Shown: one piece after another, positions 7,961-18,487 of the stretch
Numbering within the stretch: position 1 is the stretch's first letter
How the letters are laid out: each line of letters starts with the position of its first letter
Origin: Comamonadaceae bacterium 2PF
GTDB taxonomy: Bacteria; Pseudomonadota; Gammaproteobacteria; Burkholderiales; Burkholderiaceae_C
NCBI GenBank assembly: GCA_005502875.1
Contig: SCMV01000018.1
Coordinates: 1-64,000, forward strand
Direction of reading: 5' to 3'
DNA: 64,000 nucleotides
Made by a program: the position numbers and the translations under genes
The notes under the pieces: generated by a model
The model's database searches: none
Seen by the model: the letters and a program-made list of their open reading frames with translations, nothing else
What the model was told of the DNA's origin: nothing

Positions 7961-9859
7961 TTGACGACAAACGCAGAGGCGCAGTACGCCGACATGCCCA
8001 GCCTTGTCTGGGTCAAATTTCTACGCAGCTACGGTCCGACCGCAAACAACTTGACCATGTTCGATGAATATGTGTCGAATGCTTTGGGCCGCGCTAACGT
8101 CCAGCCGGTCCAGCTGTCCGCGCCCATGCTTGATGACATGGTGGCTCACATTGAGTCTCGCGCGCCTGGCTCACTCTTGATTGCAGGTACAGCAGGTGAT
8201 GGCAAGACGTACCACTGCCGATCTCTTTGGACTCGCATCGGTGGGGATCCCAAAGTTTGGGCTGCTAAAGGCAACGTGAAAGAGCTCACTTTGACGGATG
8301 GCCGTTTGGCGGTGTTCATCAAAGACCTCTCCGAATTCAATGGACAGGAAAGCGATCAGCCTTTACTGAGGCTAGAAAAGTCGGTTCTTGAGGGGGACGA
8401 TTCTGAAGTTGTCGTCCTTGCAGCCAATCACGGGCAAATTCTTGATCGCCTGCGCGATCTTGGTAAACGGCAAGATCGCGTTCATCCGCTCCGTAAGCCT
8501 CTGCAGGATTGTTTTTTGCAGGCAGACGCCGCTCCCCAACGTCTTGCAGTTTTTGATCTCAGCCGATCAACCAGCCGCAAGACCATTGAAGAGGTGGCTA
8601 AGGCAGTTGCTGGCCACGCGGAGTGGGACCAATGTATGCGTTGTACCTTCAGCGCAAGTGGAAAGGTTTGCCCAATCAACGAAAACCGACTCCGCTTGCT
8701 TGGCGAGGCTGATGACGGTCAGCTGGCACGTCGTCTAGGCGATTTGGTTGAAATCGCGAGTCTCAATGGGCTGCATTTGCCCGTGCGTGATCTATTGGCT
8801 CTCTGCGCCAACATGGTTTTGGGCTATGCCGACGGCAAGCTGGTCAAAGAGAACTTGATGACTTGCGCGGATGTGCCAAAGATCCAAGAAATCAATCAAC
8901 TTGGCAAAGCCAGTATTTACGCGAACGCGTTTGGCGCGAACTTGCCTAGGCGCAGGGCCTCAGATCGCCCTGTCTTTAGGGCTCTTGGTAGCTTTGGCAT
9001 TGGGGAAGAGACCACCAACTCAGCCGATGGCTTGCTGGTTTATGGGAAGGACGATTCCCGCATGCAAGCAGACTTTGATCGGTTGGTTGCTTCCGACCCA
9101 ATTTATGGTGCCACTGCAGAGTTTCGCGCCGCGCAGGATGCCTACCTTGAGGGCGCCGAGGGGGCTCGCTTGGAAGATGGCTCTTCTGCCTTCTTGCAAC
9201 TGCTTGAGGCGCAACGTCGCAGGCTCTTTTTCACACTTCCTGACGCGGATGTTGAGTATCCCAGGTGGTCGATGACCGCATTCCGGTATGCCGGTGAATA
9301 CATGGAGGCCTATGAGTCACTCAAGGCCAAGAAGCCCGTAAGCGAAGTGGTACGCGGACGAGTCACACTCGGCCTTAATCGAGTCTTGACGGGGCTGCTC
9401 TTGGAGAACGTGGATCGCATCTTCATTGCCAGCTCCGGTGGGTTCACACAAAGCCGCGTGAGCGTGCTGTGCGATCGTGAAGTCCCCTCGCGTCGTCAAG
9501 GTGGTGTGGGTATGGCCATCAAGCTCGATGAAGTAGCTGGTCGGCCGCAGCTTGAGGTGTCACTCGCGCCCGGCCGTGGCAATTCAGTCTTCTTTGACCT
9601 CACGCCCATTCGCTATGAGTTTTTATCTCGCGTGGCAGAGGGATCCTTGCCAGCTAGCTTTTCCAATGAGTGCCTTGAGGACTTGTTGGCCTTCAAGGCC
9701 AAGCTGTTGCGCAAAGCCGAAATCGTCAGGAATGCAAACCAGGAAGGCGATGACGATGAGGTAAGCGGAGAGGCGTCCGAGCTGACTCTGAACTTCATCG
9801 AAATCGAGTCCCGCGGAGGCGGATTCACGCGCCCGGTGACTGTGAGGGCTTCGGAATGA
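7961..9859 (+). CDS. sspF: SspF/DptF-like ATPase, phosphorothioation-linked restriction
   Basis: The TTG at 7961 follows GGGAG by seven bases, which favours it over the in-frame TTG at 7937. The 632-residue protein has a Walker A motif GTAGDGKT near residue 76 and a Cys-rich finger-like segment (CMRC, then KVC) near residue 227. By size, position and P-loop it matches the F subunit of DndFGH/SspFGH restriction modules, which work with a G subunit and a large FtsK/HerA-type H subunit to damage DNA lacking phosphorothioate. It overlaps the next gene by four bases (ATGA), implying coupled translation. The assignment rests on architecture, not on an alignment. Codon use is visibly less GC-biased than in the flanks. 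Confidence 0.7.
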   Translation: MTTNAEAQYADMPSLVWVKFLRSYGPTANNLTMFDEYVSNALGRANVQPVQLSAPMLDDMVAHIESRAPGSLLIAGTAGDGKTYHCRSLWTRIGGDPKVWAAKGNVKELTLTDGRLAVFIKDLSEFNGQESDQPLLRLEKSVLEGDDSEVVVLAANHGQILDRLRDLGKRQDRVHPLRKPLQDCFLQADAAPQRLAVFDLSRSTSRKTIEEVAKAVAGHAEWDQCMRCTFSASGKVCPINENRLRLLGEADDGQLARRLGDLVEIASLNGLHLPVRDLLALCANMVLGYADGKLVKENLMTCADVPKIQEINQLGKASIYANAFGANLPRRRASDRPVFRALGSFGIGEETTNSADGLLVYGKDDSRMQADFDRLVASDPIYGATAEFRAAQDAYLEGAEGARLEDGSSAFLQLLEAQRRRLFFTLPDADVEYPRWSMTAFRYAGEYMEAYESLKAKKPVSEVVRGRVTLGLNRVLTGLLLENVDRIFIASSGGFTQSRVSVLCDREVPSRRQGGVGMAIKLDEVAGRPQLEVSLAPGRGNSVFFDLTPIRYEFLSRVAEGSLPASFSNECLEDLLAFKAKLLRKAEIVRNANQEGDDDEVSGEASELTLNFIEIESRGGGFTRPVTVRASE

Positions 9860-11415
9860 CCGATATTTTTAAGCGCCCAGAGATCAAGAGTGTTGACTTC
9901 TGCGTCGACGAGAACATTTGGGGTCACCGTCTTTATGACGAGCAGTTGCCGCATTTGACGGTGCTTGAGTTCCTGGGTGCGCTGGGCTCGAACTTGGACA
10001 ATCCACTGCGCCCTCACGGCGGTCTTGGTGGCGCATTCAGGTTCCAACCACAGCGCCAGATCCGACTGCGTGGCCTTCTGTTCAACAACCCCTATGTCGA
10101 ATCCATTTCGGAGAGCAAACTCTCCGATGAAGAGAAGTGGCGGCAGTGGTTGGATCGCTTTTGCCAGGGAGCGACAGGAAATGGCGATAGCGTCAACGAC
10201 ATGGCGTATCTTCGCCAAGCCTTTTCCAGCTTCGACGATTTCGCCAGGGCCGTGGAACTGCTGCGGTCGTCGTCCTTCGAGTCGCGGAGCAACAAACGAT
10301 GGAGCTCCAAGTTCGTCTTCCCCTTTGGCCCCGACGCGCTCTACGAGGACTTGGCGATTGACGCCAAAGGCAAGATGAGTAACGACCGGCGCTTCTTTGC
10401 ACGAACTGGCGAGCTGCTCTACATGATGCTGACGCGAGCCAAGCGTGGTGCTGATCTTGGCGACCAATTGGCCAACCGGCTTTTCGACCGCGAGGCGCCG
10501 ATGAATCGCCTTGCTCGGGCGATGCAAGGTCCTCCACAACGTGCGGATGACTCGCGTCTATCGGGGTACCTACCCGAGGCCACCAATGCACGCTTTGATC
10601 AGCTCTGCGAAGATTGGCTCGCTATCCTCGCCAAAGACATGCCGATCTACGATGCCTTGGAGCACTTGATCGCCATCTCCGGTTTGAACATGCTTCTCTA
10701 CTTCCTCGAGCGCGCGAAGCACGTTGCAGGAGACGACGACCCTGTTGAGCTCGTTTGTGAGATTGTCTCGAAGGAACGCACAAAGGTTCGGGCGCTTTCT
10801 GGTGATAGCTACCAATACAACCAAGGCTTGCCCGCGAAAGCCGTGCGGGCGCACGTTGAGTCAATACGACAAGATGCAGCCTGGGTCGACGCCGCTGCAA
10901 GCGAGTTCCCCGACGCTCAACGGGTGAAGCTCATGCGAGAGCGGTTCCAGTGGCCATCAACGGATGGATCCGATGACGAGGACTATTCGGGTGACAGCCC
11001 TGACGCTTTGGTTGACAGGTTGGTTGATCTTGCTCTGGCCAGGCACGCACAACACGTCGGAAAGATCCACGCGTCGTGGTCACGGGCGATTGGTCTCAGC
11101 TCGCGCCGCCTCTCACGCCGCACCCGCTACGCGCCCAATGATCGGCTGTTGAAGTCCATCGTGGTCACCATCGTCAACGATCGAATGCAGCTTGACGAAT
11201 TCTTGGCAGAAGCCAAAAGACGCTATGGCTTGATTCTTGGCGACGCAGAGGGTTTGCGAATGATCGACGCCAAGCTTGTCGATCAAGACGAGCTCAGCGA
11301 GAACCGCAGCAACCTCGAAGCGCGGCTCGTCAGCTTAGGCCTTGTGCGAAGACTTTCTGATTCCTGCTCATTTGTTGAAAACCCCTTCGCGTACACGGGA
11401 GAGGCTGCATGCTGA
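9856..11415 (+). CDS. sspG: SspG/DptG-like restriction subunit
   Basis: This 519-residue protein lies between the ATPase and the giant translocase, with a four-base overlap at its start and a seven-base overlap at its end. I see no catalytic motif, signal peptide or membrane helix; it looks soluble, mainly helical and charged. Gene order and size fit the G subunit of DndFGH/SspFGH systems, whose individual role is poorly understood. The call depends on its neighbours. Confidence 0.62.
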   Translation: MTDIFKRPEIKSVDFCVDENIWGHRLYDEQLPHLTVLEFLGALGSNLDNPLRPHGGLGGAFRFQPQRQIRLRGLLFNNPYVESISESKLSDEEKWRQWLDRFCQGATGNGDSVNDMAYLRQAFSSFDDFARAVELLRSSSFESRSNKRWSSKFVFPFGPDALYEDLAIDAKGKMSNDRRFFARTGELLYMMLTRAKRGADLGDQLANRLFDREAPMNRLARAMQGPPQRADDSRLSGYLPEATNARFDQLCEDWLAILAKDMPIYDALEHLIAISGLNMLLYFLERAKHVAGDDDPVELVCEIVSKERTKVRALSGDSYQYNQGLPAKAVRAHVESIRQDAAWVDAAASEFPDAQRVKLMRERFQWPSTDGSDDEDYSGDSPDALVDRLVDLALARHAQHVGKIHASWSRAIGLSSRRLSRRTRYAPNDRLLKSIVVTIVNDRMQLDEFLAEAKRRYGLILGDAEGLRMIDAKLVDQDELSENRSNLEARLVSLGLVRRLSDSCSFVENPFAYTGEAAC

Positions 11416-14400
11416 CCGACCGCATCATTGGGCGCGTCGGCGCTGACATCCTTGCCAAACGCATCGCTGGTCCTGGTCAACCCGGCGACTCAGTCGCGCT
11501 CTTCAGGCTCGACAAGCTGTCCTCCAACCAAATCGTGGCAGTTGCTCGCGCCATCCTAGCCAACCCCGACCTGTATGCACGGTTGGACCTCATGATCCCT
11601 GAGGCCCTTGTTGCTGGGCAAGGATTGCCGCCCGAAATCCTGATCGCTCACAACGCTGGTTACGTCCGCAACAACGCCACCACCGACAAGTCTGCCATCC
11701 TGACCGCCAATGGCAACGAGCACAACTTGGCCGACACATTGGGCCATGTGATGGCCATTGGGGCGAAGGAATTGCGCGAGGATCCAGCGCCGTGGGTTGA
11801 GGCAGCCTTGCATGCTGGGGGGCTATCTCCAGTGCCAGATGATCGCGCTGTGTTCCACGCCGCCCTGGGTGGACTTTTGGCGTCCTCTGAACTCTCCTTG
11901 GTTCAGCTTGGGGATTTCTGTACCGAGATCATTGAGGCCATGTCGACGCGTGGGTTCGCCATCCGCGATGCCGTGGGCTTTGCCATGCCGCGTGCTGGAT
12001 TGCCTCGCGACAGCGGATTCTTCTCCAATGCCAAGACTTTTGGCACCCAGCACAAGCCTTGGCAGAAGGCCTTCGCGAAGCTCTACACCCAGCGCGCACC
12101 GCTGCTGAAAAAGCTCCGCCAGAACGGTCAACCCCTCGACCCAGAAGAGTTGGCAGAGCGCATTCAAACCAACTCAAGCGACATCGCCGAAGCGGCACGA
12201 TTGGCCCTCGAAGCCTTCGCGATGGCGCCGGCAGGAGATCAGGATGCAGCGGCAGCCCTCGCACAATTTGAGTGGGAAGCCGATGGCGTCTACCTGGCCT
12301 TTGACAAGCCCAAGGAAAAGCAACTGGGCCTGGTGGATGCGACCATCCGGTTCTTTGATCACGACTGCGACCAAGAGAATTCGCTCGACGCCGAAGACCG
12401 CAAGCATTTGGAAGATCTGAAGTCACGCGAACGTCGGTCGGACTTCACCGAGGAAGACGAAGAGTTCTTCGTTAAGCACCGGCGTCTGCTTGAACAAGAT
12501 GCAAAGTTATGTGCCCGGTGGGAGAAGGCGCTTTATGGCAAGCCCATTGAGTGCACGGACTTCCTGGACGGCTTCGCTCGTGTGGTGAACAGTCTTCACG
12601 CAGGTCTTCGTGACAGCGAAGGCGAGCGGATCTTGCGCTTCACCGTGACCAAAGGCCGTAAGGAGTGGCGCGAGCGCTTCAACTACGACGTTGGCAGCTA
12701 CTTCTCAGCCATGTATCGTGGATTGAAGGAGCTCATGGGCTCCAAGGCCGATTGGAAGGTTGAGCGTTTGCGCAACGCCAGTTTGCCCGATCCGCTTTTC
12801 CAGTATGAGGCGTTCTTCGCAAAGGAAAAGGAACTCCGTAACGACACGAGGAACAAGATCCGCCCCAACGCTTCGTTGGCACGCGCGGCCTTGCAAATCA
12901 AGTTTGACGTGGCTCTGATCCAAGTCTCTAGAGACACAGAGACTGTCCTGGCCAAGACCCAGCTCTTGTGGAGCTACAAGCCCACATCGATCGGCTTGTC
13001 GATGGTCGCAGACATGCGCCGCCTCTTGGAGAAGGGGGCCATCGGCTGCACGGAGGTGCCACGCCGGCTGGTGAGCAAGAAAGGCGGCGTGCAGAACGTC
13101 TCGCTGCTCGACACTGGAACCTTGGAGGCCACTTACTCGACCGACGCGGGCTCGCTTGTTCCCGCTGCCAACAAGCTGCGCAGCCTGCGCCATGAGATCA
13201 AGAGCCGAATCAAAGAGCTCGCTGATGAAGGCCGTTTGACGCCCAGTCAACGCGATGAAGTCCGAGAGGCATGGGACAGGTTTGAGGCTGACTACATCAA
13301 AGCCATGGAGGACTTCGTTGATTTCGGGCTGCACGGTGAGGCGGTCATGCGTCAAGCCGAGTCCTTTGGCGCTTTGATGGCCATCCTCATGGCTCACGCC
13401 CGTGGCGACGTCTGTCGCTCGCGTTTGGTCACCGAAGTGCTTTCGGTGGGTACCGCCCGCGTCGCCGGTGATAACCCAGCGTTGATCATTCCGCCGTGGC
13501 ACCCGGAGCGGATGAAAGCACTGGCGGTCAAACTGCGTCGAGTGGCCGGATTCGCTACCCACCTGCTATCGAGCCAAAGCATTCTCTATGGAGATCGTGA
13601 GATCTTCATGCGTGAGCTTTCAGACGAGATTGCCCACCCGTTCTATCCCGAGATTGCCGTTCTCAACCGAACGGGCGCACCCACGCTGGTGTCCGAGAGC
13701 AGCACGGTCAATGGCTACAGCCTGTTGGAATCACCCACACGTGGCGCCGAAGATGCCATGACCGACGTTGATCCAGCCGCAGCCGCGAAGCAAGCGCGCG
13801 AGCTGCTAGAGCGCTACGTTGGCCTTCAACCTCACGAAGCATCGAATCTCAGCGTCGTACTCTACAACGCCGATGCTGCGGACCTGCCCCTGGCGACCGT
13901 CCGTGAGTTGTCGTCTATCCAAGAAGACGGCAAGCTGCAATGCAGCGTGTCAGTCCGTCACTCAGATCCAGCGAAGCTGCGCCGTGTCTACGGTGAGCTG
14001 GTCAACAAGGCGGGCGACGATCCCGATCTGCCGGTGGTCAGCGAGACCAGCGACAACTTCATCTCGAAGCTGCGCATTTCGGTAACACCCTTTTCAGCCA
14101 CGCCTACAGAAAGCGCCCTGGGCTTCAAGCCATTCGACGTGGCTTTCCTCCATGACGTTGTCGCGCGGGCCGCTCAATCTGAATGGTTGCCCGTGCCTTG
14201 GTCAAACGATCGACCCAGCCTTGAACACGCGCCATCACGCTGGTCGTACCGCAGCGTTTCAGGCGAGCATGAGCTGAAATCCACTACCTACCTGGCCTGC
14301 CCATGGCAGACGGCCTCGGGTTGGGCGTATGTGTCTGCGGTTGCGGCCGTTTGTCGTCAGACTGATGCTTTGCCTGAAGAACGCTACCTGCCCGCACGAC

Positions 14401-16838
14401 GGATCTCGCTCCAGAGCCCAGCTCTGGTGGACATGATCAAAGACGCGCACGACCTCGCCGAATGGGTTGCCACCTACGACGAGTTGCTCGACAAGCGGCA
14501 GTTGCAGCACAACAAGATCACTGTCGTTCGCTATCGCCGTGGTTCCACCAACGGCCGCAACATGATTGTTAGCTCAACGTCTGAGCTGCGTTTGTTAAGC
14601 GTGTTGGTGCGCCGTCGCCTGGATGAACTGAACTTGCAGCTCACCACAGCCGAGCTTCAAGCCATGGCCGAGAAGGCCAAGCATGACGCGCTTTCGATCT
14701 CTGGCGACATCGTTCTGCGCGCAGCCAAGCGCGGCGTGTCTGCCGGCGAGATGCTCGGACTCGTCTTGAGCCGCTATTTGCTGGACGAGGAGTTCAAGGC
14801 TGCTGCGGGCAAGGGCCAGGTCCTGACGGCTTACTTCCTGCTGGACGACTACGCGCGCTGGCTTTCGCAGCCAGAGAGCCGCATCGCCGACATTCTGGCA
14901 ATCAATGTCGAAGAGCAGGACGAGACCGTGCGCGTGGTCATTTCGATCGTTGAATCGAAATACGTTGCTGCTGATGGCTTGTCCAAGGCACGTCGGGACT
15001 CCAAGGATCAACTGCTTGCAACCCTCGGCATGTTCCGAGAGGCGCTTTTCGGTGCCCCCGGGCGCCTTGACCGGGATGTTTGGCTGGCGCGCCTGGCTGA
15101 CATGCTGATTGACGCAGACATCCCGCCGGGCATGACGGCCTTGATGGAACGCGCGCGCTCGAAGCTCCGTGAGGGCGATGTAGAGATTTCGCTGCGAGGG
15201 TATTCCCATGTCTATGTGCACACATCTGATGCCGGTGCGCCATCTGCTTCGGAGCAGGAGCTTTTGGAGGATGCTGACGGCTTCAAGGCTTGGCAGGAGG
15301 TCTTTGGCAGGGCTGACTTGCGAAGGCTTGCCGAGGCCTATGCCAAGGACACCCGTGGGCTCGATGCTCGTGCGGGATTGGGGCCATATCAGCCTTGGGA
15401 TGGGCACAGCTTCAAGAAGCCTGCTGCGCGGGTGCCCTGGTTGGCAGCGATGGGTCAACTGGCAAGCGGAGAGGTTGATGTTGCGGCTGAAGATTCGACC
15501 ATGGGCGCACAGCTCGCCGCGCGTGTTCCTGTCGTCAGCCCAGTAGATGATTCTTTGTCTCTAACACCAGGTCCTGAGGACGTGCTCGCTCCGCCTTCAG
15601 AGGGGACTTCGAGCCCTGCGAAGCAAGCGACTTCCAACCAAAATTCGGCGCTCTCAAAGTTGGTCGCATCCAAGTTTGCCGGTGGAGCGCAGTCCGACGC
15701 TGAGCGTGAAGAATGGGCTCAGGATGTCACCAAGAAGCTCAAGGCCGCGCTCAACAGCTATGGGCTGCAAGCAGCCATCCTGGGCACCCGGTTAACGCCT
15801 AATGGCTGCTTGGTTCGCCTTGCCGGGTCGGATCGACTGCGCGTTGAAGACATCGAGAACAAGCGTACCCAGCTGCTCACCACGCATGCGATCAACCTGG
15901 TCACGGTACAGCCCAAGCCGGGTGAGATCGTGGTCACTGTGGCGGGCACCAAGCGCCAAGCTGTTTCGCTTTGGGAGCTTTGGTCTCGCCGAGAGTTCAA
16001 CCGCAACGTCGCCGGCATCAATACGTCTTTCCTCTTGGGCCTGCAAGAGATCAACGGCTCGCTGCTGTATCTGAACCTAGGTGCGGAGTTCGGCGGGCTC
16101 TCGTCTCACGAGCCGCATTCGCTGGTGGCCGGCGCGACCGGCAGCGGCAAGTCGGTACTGATCCAAGCTTTGATTTTGGACATCGCCGCGACGAACTCTA
16201 AAGATCTGGCGCAGCTCATCTTGATCGATCCGAAGATGGGTGTCGATTACGCACCACTGGCAGATTTGCCGCACATGCGCGACGAGATCGTCACCACCAA
16301 AGAGAAAGCGGCCGAAGTGCTCGAAGCCTTGGTGCAAGAGATGGAAGACCGCTATCGCGCCTTTGCCAAAGCGCGCGCGCGCGATCTGCCAACTTACAAC
16401 TCTAAAGTCTCGGCCGAAGAACGCCTGCCCATGGTCTTCCTGGTTCACGACGAGTTCGCCGATTGGATGCTTGATGACGCCTACAAGGGCGCGGTCGGGG
16501 CTGCGGTGCAGCGGCTGGGCGTAAAGGCGCGCGCGGCTGGCATCCATCTGATCTTTGCAGCGCAGCGCCCTGATAAGGACGTGATGCCCATGCAGCTTCG
16601 CGAAAACCTGGGTAACCGGTTGATCCTTAAGGTCTCCAGCGAGGCAACTTCTAAGATTGCGCTGGATCGGCCGGGCGCTGAGCTGCTGCTAGGCCGTGGG
16701 CATCTGGCCGCGAAGCTCAACGGCGAGCAGGGCCTGGTGTTTGCACAAGCGCCGTTTCTTTCCGACGATGAAATTGCAGAAGCTGTGATGGCGATTTCGC
16801 TCGACAACTCTTTAGGAGCAGCTCATGGCTCCTCCTGA
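11409..16838 (+). CDS. sspH: SspH/DptH-like giant protein with FtsK/HerA-type translocase domain
   Basis: At 1809 residues this is the largest gene in the window. The long N-terminal two thirds carry no motif I recognise. The C-terminal domain (about 1480-1809) is FtsK/HerA-like: GATGSGKSVL Walker A near 1577, LILIDPKMG Walker B near 1602, HDEFADWM near 1678, AAQRPDKDVMP sensor-like segment near 1715 and a GAELLLGRGHL tail. This fits DptH/SspH, the motor of phosphorothioation-linked restriction. A linker near 1360-1420, rich in Ser, Pro and Gly, separates the N-terminal part from the motor. It overlaps the downstream helicase-like gene by 14 bases, so that gene is translationally tied to it. 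Confidence 0.78.
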   Translation: MLTDRIIGRVGADILAKRIAGPGQPGDSVALFRLDKLSSNQIVAVARAILANPDLYARLDLMIPEALVAGQGLPPEILIAHNAGYVRNNATTDKSAILTANGNEHNLADTLGHVMAIGAKELREDPAPWVEAALHAGGLSPVPDDRAVFHAALGGLLASSELSLVQLGDFCTEIIEAMSTRGFAIRDAVGFAMPRAGLPRDSGFFSNAKTFGTQHKPWQKAFAKLYTQRAPLLKKLRQNGQPLDPEELAERIQTNSSDIAEAARLALEAFAMAPAGDQDAAAALAQFEWEADGVYLAFDKPKEKQLGLVDATIRFFDHDCDQENSLDAEDRKHLEDLKSRERRSDFTEEDEEFFVKHRRLLEQDAKLCARWEKALYGKPIECTDFLDGFARVVNSLHAGLRDSEGERILRFTVTKGRKEWRERFNYDVGSYFSAMYRGLKELMGSKADWKVERLRNASLPDPLFQYEAFFAKEKELRNDTRNKIRPNASLARAALQIKFDVALIQVSRDTETVLAKTQLLWSYKPTSIGLSMVADMRRLLEKGAIGCTEVPRRLVSKKGGVQNVSLLDTGTLEATYSTDAGSLVPAANKLRSLRHEIKSRIKELADEGRLTPSQRDEVREAWDRFEADYIKAMEDFVDFGLHGEAVMRQAESFGALMAILMAHARGDVCRSRLVTEVLSVGTARVAGDNPALIIPPWHPERMKALAVKLRRVAGFATHLLSSQSILYGDREIFMRELSDEIAHPFYPEIAVLNRTGAPTLVSESSTVNGYSLLESPTRGAEDAMTDVDPAAAAKQARELLERYVGLQPHEASNLSVVLYNADAADLPLATVRELSSIQEDGKLQCSVSVRHSDPAKLRRVYGELVNKAGDDPDLPVVSETSDNFISKLRISVTPFSATPTESALGFKPFDVAFLHDVVARAAQSEWLPVPWSNDRPSLEHAPSRWSYRSVSGEHELKSTTYLACPWQTASGWAYVSAVAAVCRQTDALPEERYLPARRISLQSPALVDMIKDAHDLAEWVATYDELLDKRQLQHNKITVVRYRRGSTNGRNMIVSSTSELRLLSVLVRRRLDELNLQLTTAELQAMAEKAKHDALSISGDIVLRAAKRGVSAGEMLGLVLSRYLLDEEFKAAAGKGQVLTAYFLLDDYARWLSQPESRIADILAINVEEQDETVRVVISIVESKYVAADGLSKARRDSKDQLLATLGMFREALFGAPGRLDRDVWLARLADMLIDADIPPGMTALMERARSKLREGDVEISLRGYSHVYVHTSDAGAPSASEQELLEDADGFKAWQEVFGRADLRRLAEAYAKDTRGLDARAGLGPYQPWDGHSFKKPAARVPWLAAMGQLASGEVDVAAEDSTMGAQLAARVPVVSPVDDSLSLTPGPEDVLAPPSEGTSSPAKQATSNQNSALSKLVASKFAGGAQSDAEREEWAQDVTKKLKAALNSYGLQAAILGTRLTPNGCLVRLAGSDRLRVEDIENKRTQLLTTHAINLVTVQPKPGEIVVTVAGTKRQAVSLWELWSRREFNRNVAGINTSFLLGLQEINGSLLYLNLGAEFGGLSSHEPHSLVAGATGSGKSVLIQALILDIAATNSKDLAQLILIDPKMGVDYAPLADLPHMRDEIVTTKEKAAEVLEALVQEMEDRYRAFAKARARDLPTYNSKVSAEERLPMVFLVHDEFADWMLDDAYKGAVGAAVQRLGVKARAAGIHLIFAAQRPDKDVMPMQLRENLGNRLILKVSSEATSKIALDRPGAELLLGRGHLAAKLNGEQGLVFAQAPFLSDDEIAEAVMAISLDNSLGAAHGSS

Positions 16839-18480
16839 CGCTCTGGAAAGCTCCGAGACGGGAGAGGCGCTGAATGTGGGCAAGGTGACGCGACTCGCCA
16901 CGCATCTCGCGAGAAGCGACACCGCTGCGCTCAGTGAGCTGCTTGGCCCCTCAATCATGGAACTGATTAGTAGGTTGGGAGCAGACGCGACCAGCCAATT
17001 GGGCTTGGCCTATTTCGTTGTGAACGTGTACGGCGAACGCGAAGTTTTGCGTCGACAGGAGGTTCGCTCCCTCTTGCTCTCCGAGCTTGAAGCTCCCGAG
17101 GCGGCGGAGCTGTGCGCGCTTCTACAGTTGCCAGTTATCACACCGCTGCGAACCCTCAGGGCCATCGACTTCAATGCCGCACCGCAATATTTCGAACCTC
17201 TGGATCGTTGGTATGGGGTAGAGGTTGTTGGATCTCAAGAGGAGGCCCCGCCCTCCGAGGGGTCTCAACGAGCCCTCGCCTCTCATAGGCTGCATAACCA
17301 TCAACTGCAGGCATTTCGCGAGCTTCGTCGAACCATAGCGCGCGCGCCCGCGTCGGTTCTGGTTCACATGCCATTTGGCGCTGGGAAGCTTCGGCTTGTC
17401 GCTACGGCCGCACTCGATCTCTATCGGTCAGAACCTGATGACAGGTCGATTGTTTGGTTTGCACCAGGTACAGCGTTGTGTGACGATGCATTCTCGGAGT
17501 TGCAGGAGGTTTGGCACCAGCTGGGATCGCGTGACATTACGATCCACCAGCTCTATGGTGATCATCCAACGCGTGATCTGGACCAGCTCGGCGGATCGAT
17601 AGCTGTCATCGACATTCTCCGCGTCAGAAGGGATACCCCCGCGCTCGCAAAGCTTGGTTCGTTTACATCGGTCGTCATCCTTGCCGATGCCGAGAATCGA
17701 GTTCACCCTGTGGGCAAGGAAATCGTCGAAAGGATGTCAGCCGGTGGAGCATTTAGCGTGGTCGGTCTGCTCGCTACGCCCGGAGTTGCCGTCCCTGAGG
17801 GGCCGTTGCGGACCTCTTTGAAGCAAGCTTTTTCTGACGCATACATCACTGTCGATCCTAGGTGCGACCTGGAGCTGCTCCGCATCACCGGAGATTTCAG
17901 GGCAATCGACGGCTCAGTCGTGAACTTGATGCGTCCATCGGCAACTAGCGTTCCTGAATGCGCCCCGACTGCGCTAACCGATGACAGCGCTTTTGACTTA
18001 GATCCCGCCTATGCATGCGAGCTCGCCGACAACGTGGAACGCAACGAGCGCTTGCTGGAAATCTTGGAACGGGAGGGCAACGGCCCAGGGCACGTTGTCT
18101 TCTATGCAACAACGGCCAAGCAAGCAAGGCTGTTTGCCGGTCTACTGCTTGTCCATGGCGTGAAAGCAATAGCGATCACGTCAGAAGACTCTGCTGCGGC
18201 CCGGGACCTAGCGTTACAAAGGTTCGTCGGGCGATATGGAAAGGTCTTGTGCCTCCATGGATTTCAACTTGTTGGAAGCGCGAACAAGCACATCTCAGTT
18301 TCAGCCTGTGTGATGGCCGCGCCGACAAAGTCACGCGCAGCAATGATCTCTACGATTGGAAGGCTCGTTCAGGGCCGTGCCCACAGCCTGCCGCCCCTCA
18401 AACTGATCGTGACAGCTGACTCACAAGCCGATGCGGGATGGGTGGGGGCTCTGAACACATGGTCGACTTTGAACACGTAA
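16825..18480 (+). CDS. Degenerate SF2 helicase-like protein in the ssp operon
   Basis: The ATG at 16825 has AGGAG six bases upstream, inside the end of sspH. The 551-residue protein keeps the SF2 frame: Walker A-like PFGAGKL (K188), a Walker B position, LLATPG as motif III, and GRLVQGR (R513, R518) as motif VI. The DExH box reads ADAE at 287-290, and the final Thr/Ser of Walker A is Leu 189. Both changes predict weak or no ATP hydrolysis, although the motif VI arginines remain. It could be a structural or DNA-binding subunit of the SspH machine. I do not know a named family for it. Confidence 0.65.
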   Translation: MAPPDALESSETGEALNVGKVTRLATHLARSDTAALSELLGPSIMELISRLGADATSQLGLAYFVVNVYGEREVLRRQEVRSLLLSELEAPEAAELCALLQLPVITPLRTLRAIDFNAAPQYFEPLDRWYGVEVVGSQEEAPPSEGSQRALASHRLHNHQLQAFRELRRTIARAPASVLVHMPFGAGKLRLVATAALDLYRSEPDDRSIVWFAPGTALCDDAFSELQEVWHQLGSRDITIHQLYGDHPTRDLDQLGGSIAVIDILRVRRDTPALAKLGSFTSVVILADAENRVHPVGKEIVERMSAGGAFSVVGLLATPGVAVPEGPLRTSLKQAFSDAYITVDPRCDLELLRITGDFRAIDGSVVNLMRPSATSVPECAPTALTDDSAFDLDPAYACELADNVERNERLLEILEREGNGPGHVVFYATTAKQARLFAGLLLVHGVKAIAITSEDSAAARDLALQRFVGRYGKVLCLHGFQLVGSANKHISVSACVMAAPTKSRAAMISTIGRLVQGRAHSLPPLKLIVTADSQADAGWVGALNTWSTLNT

Positions 18481-18487
18481 GACGCCA

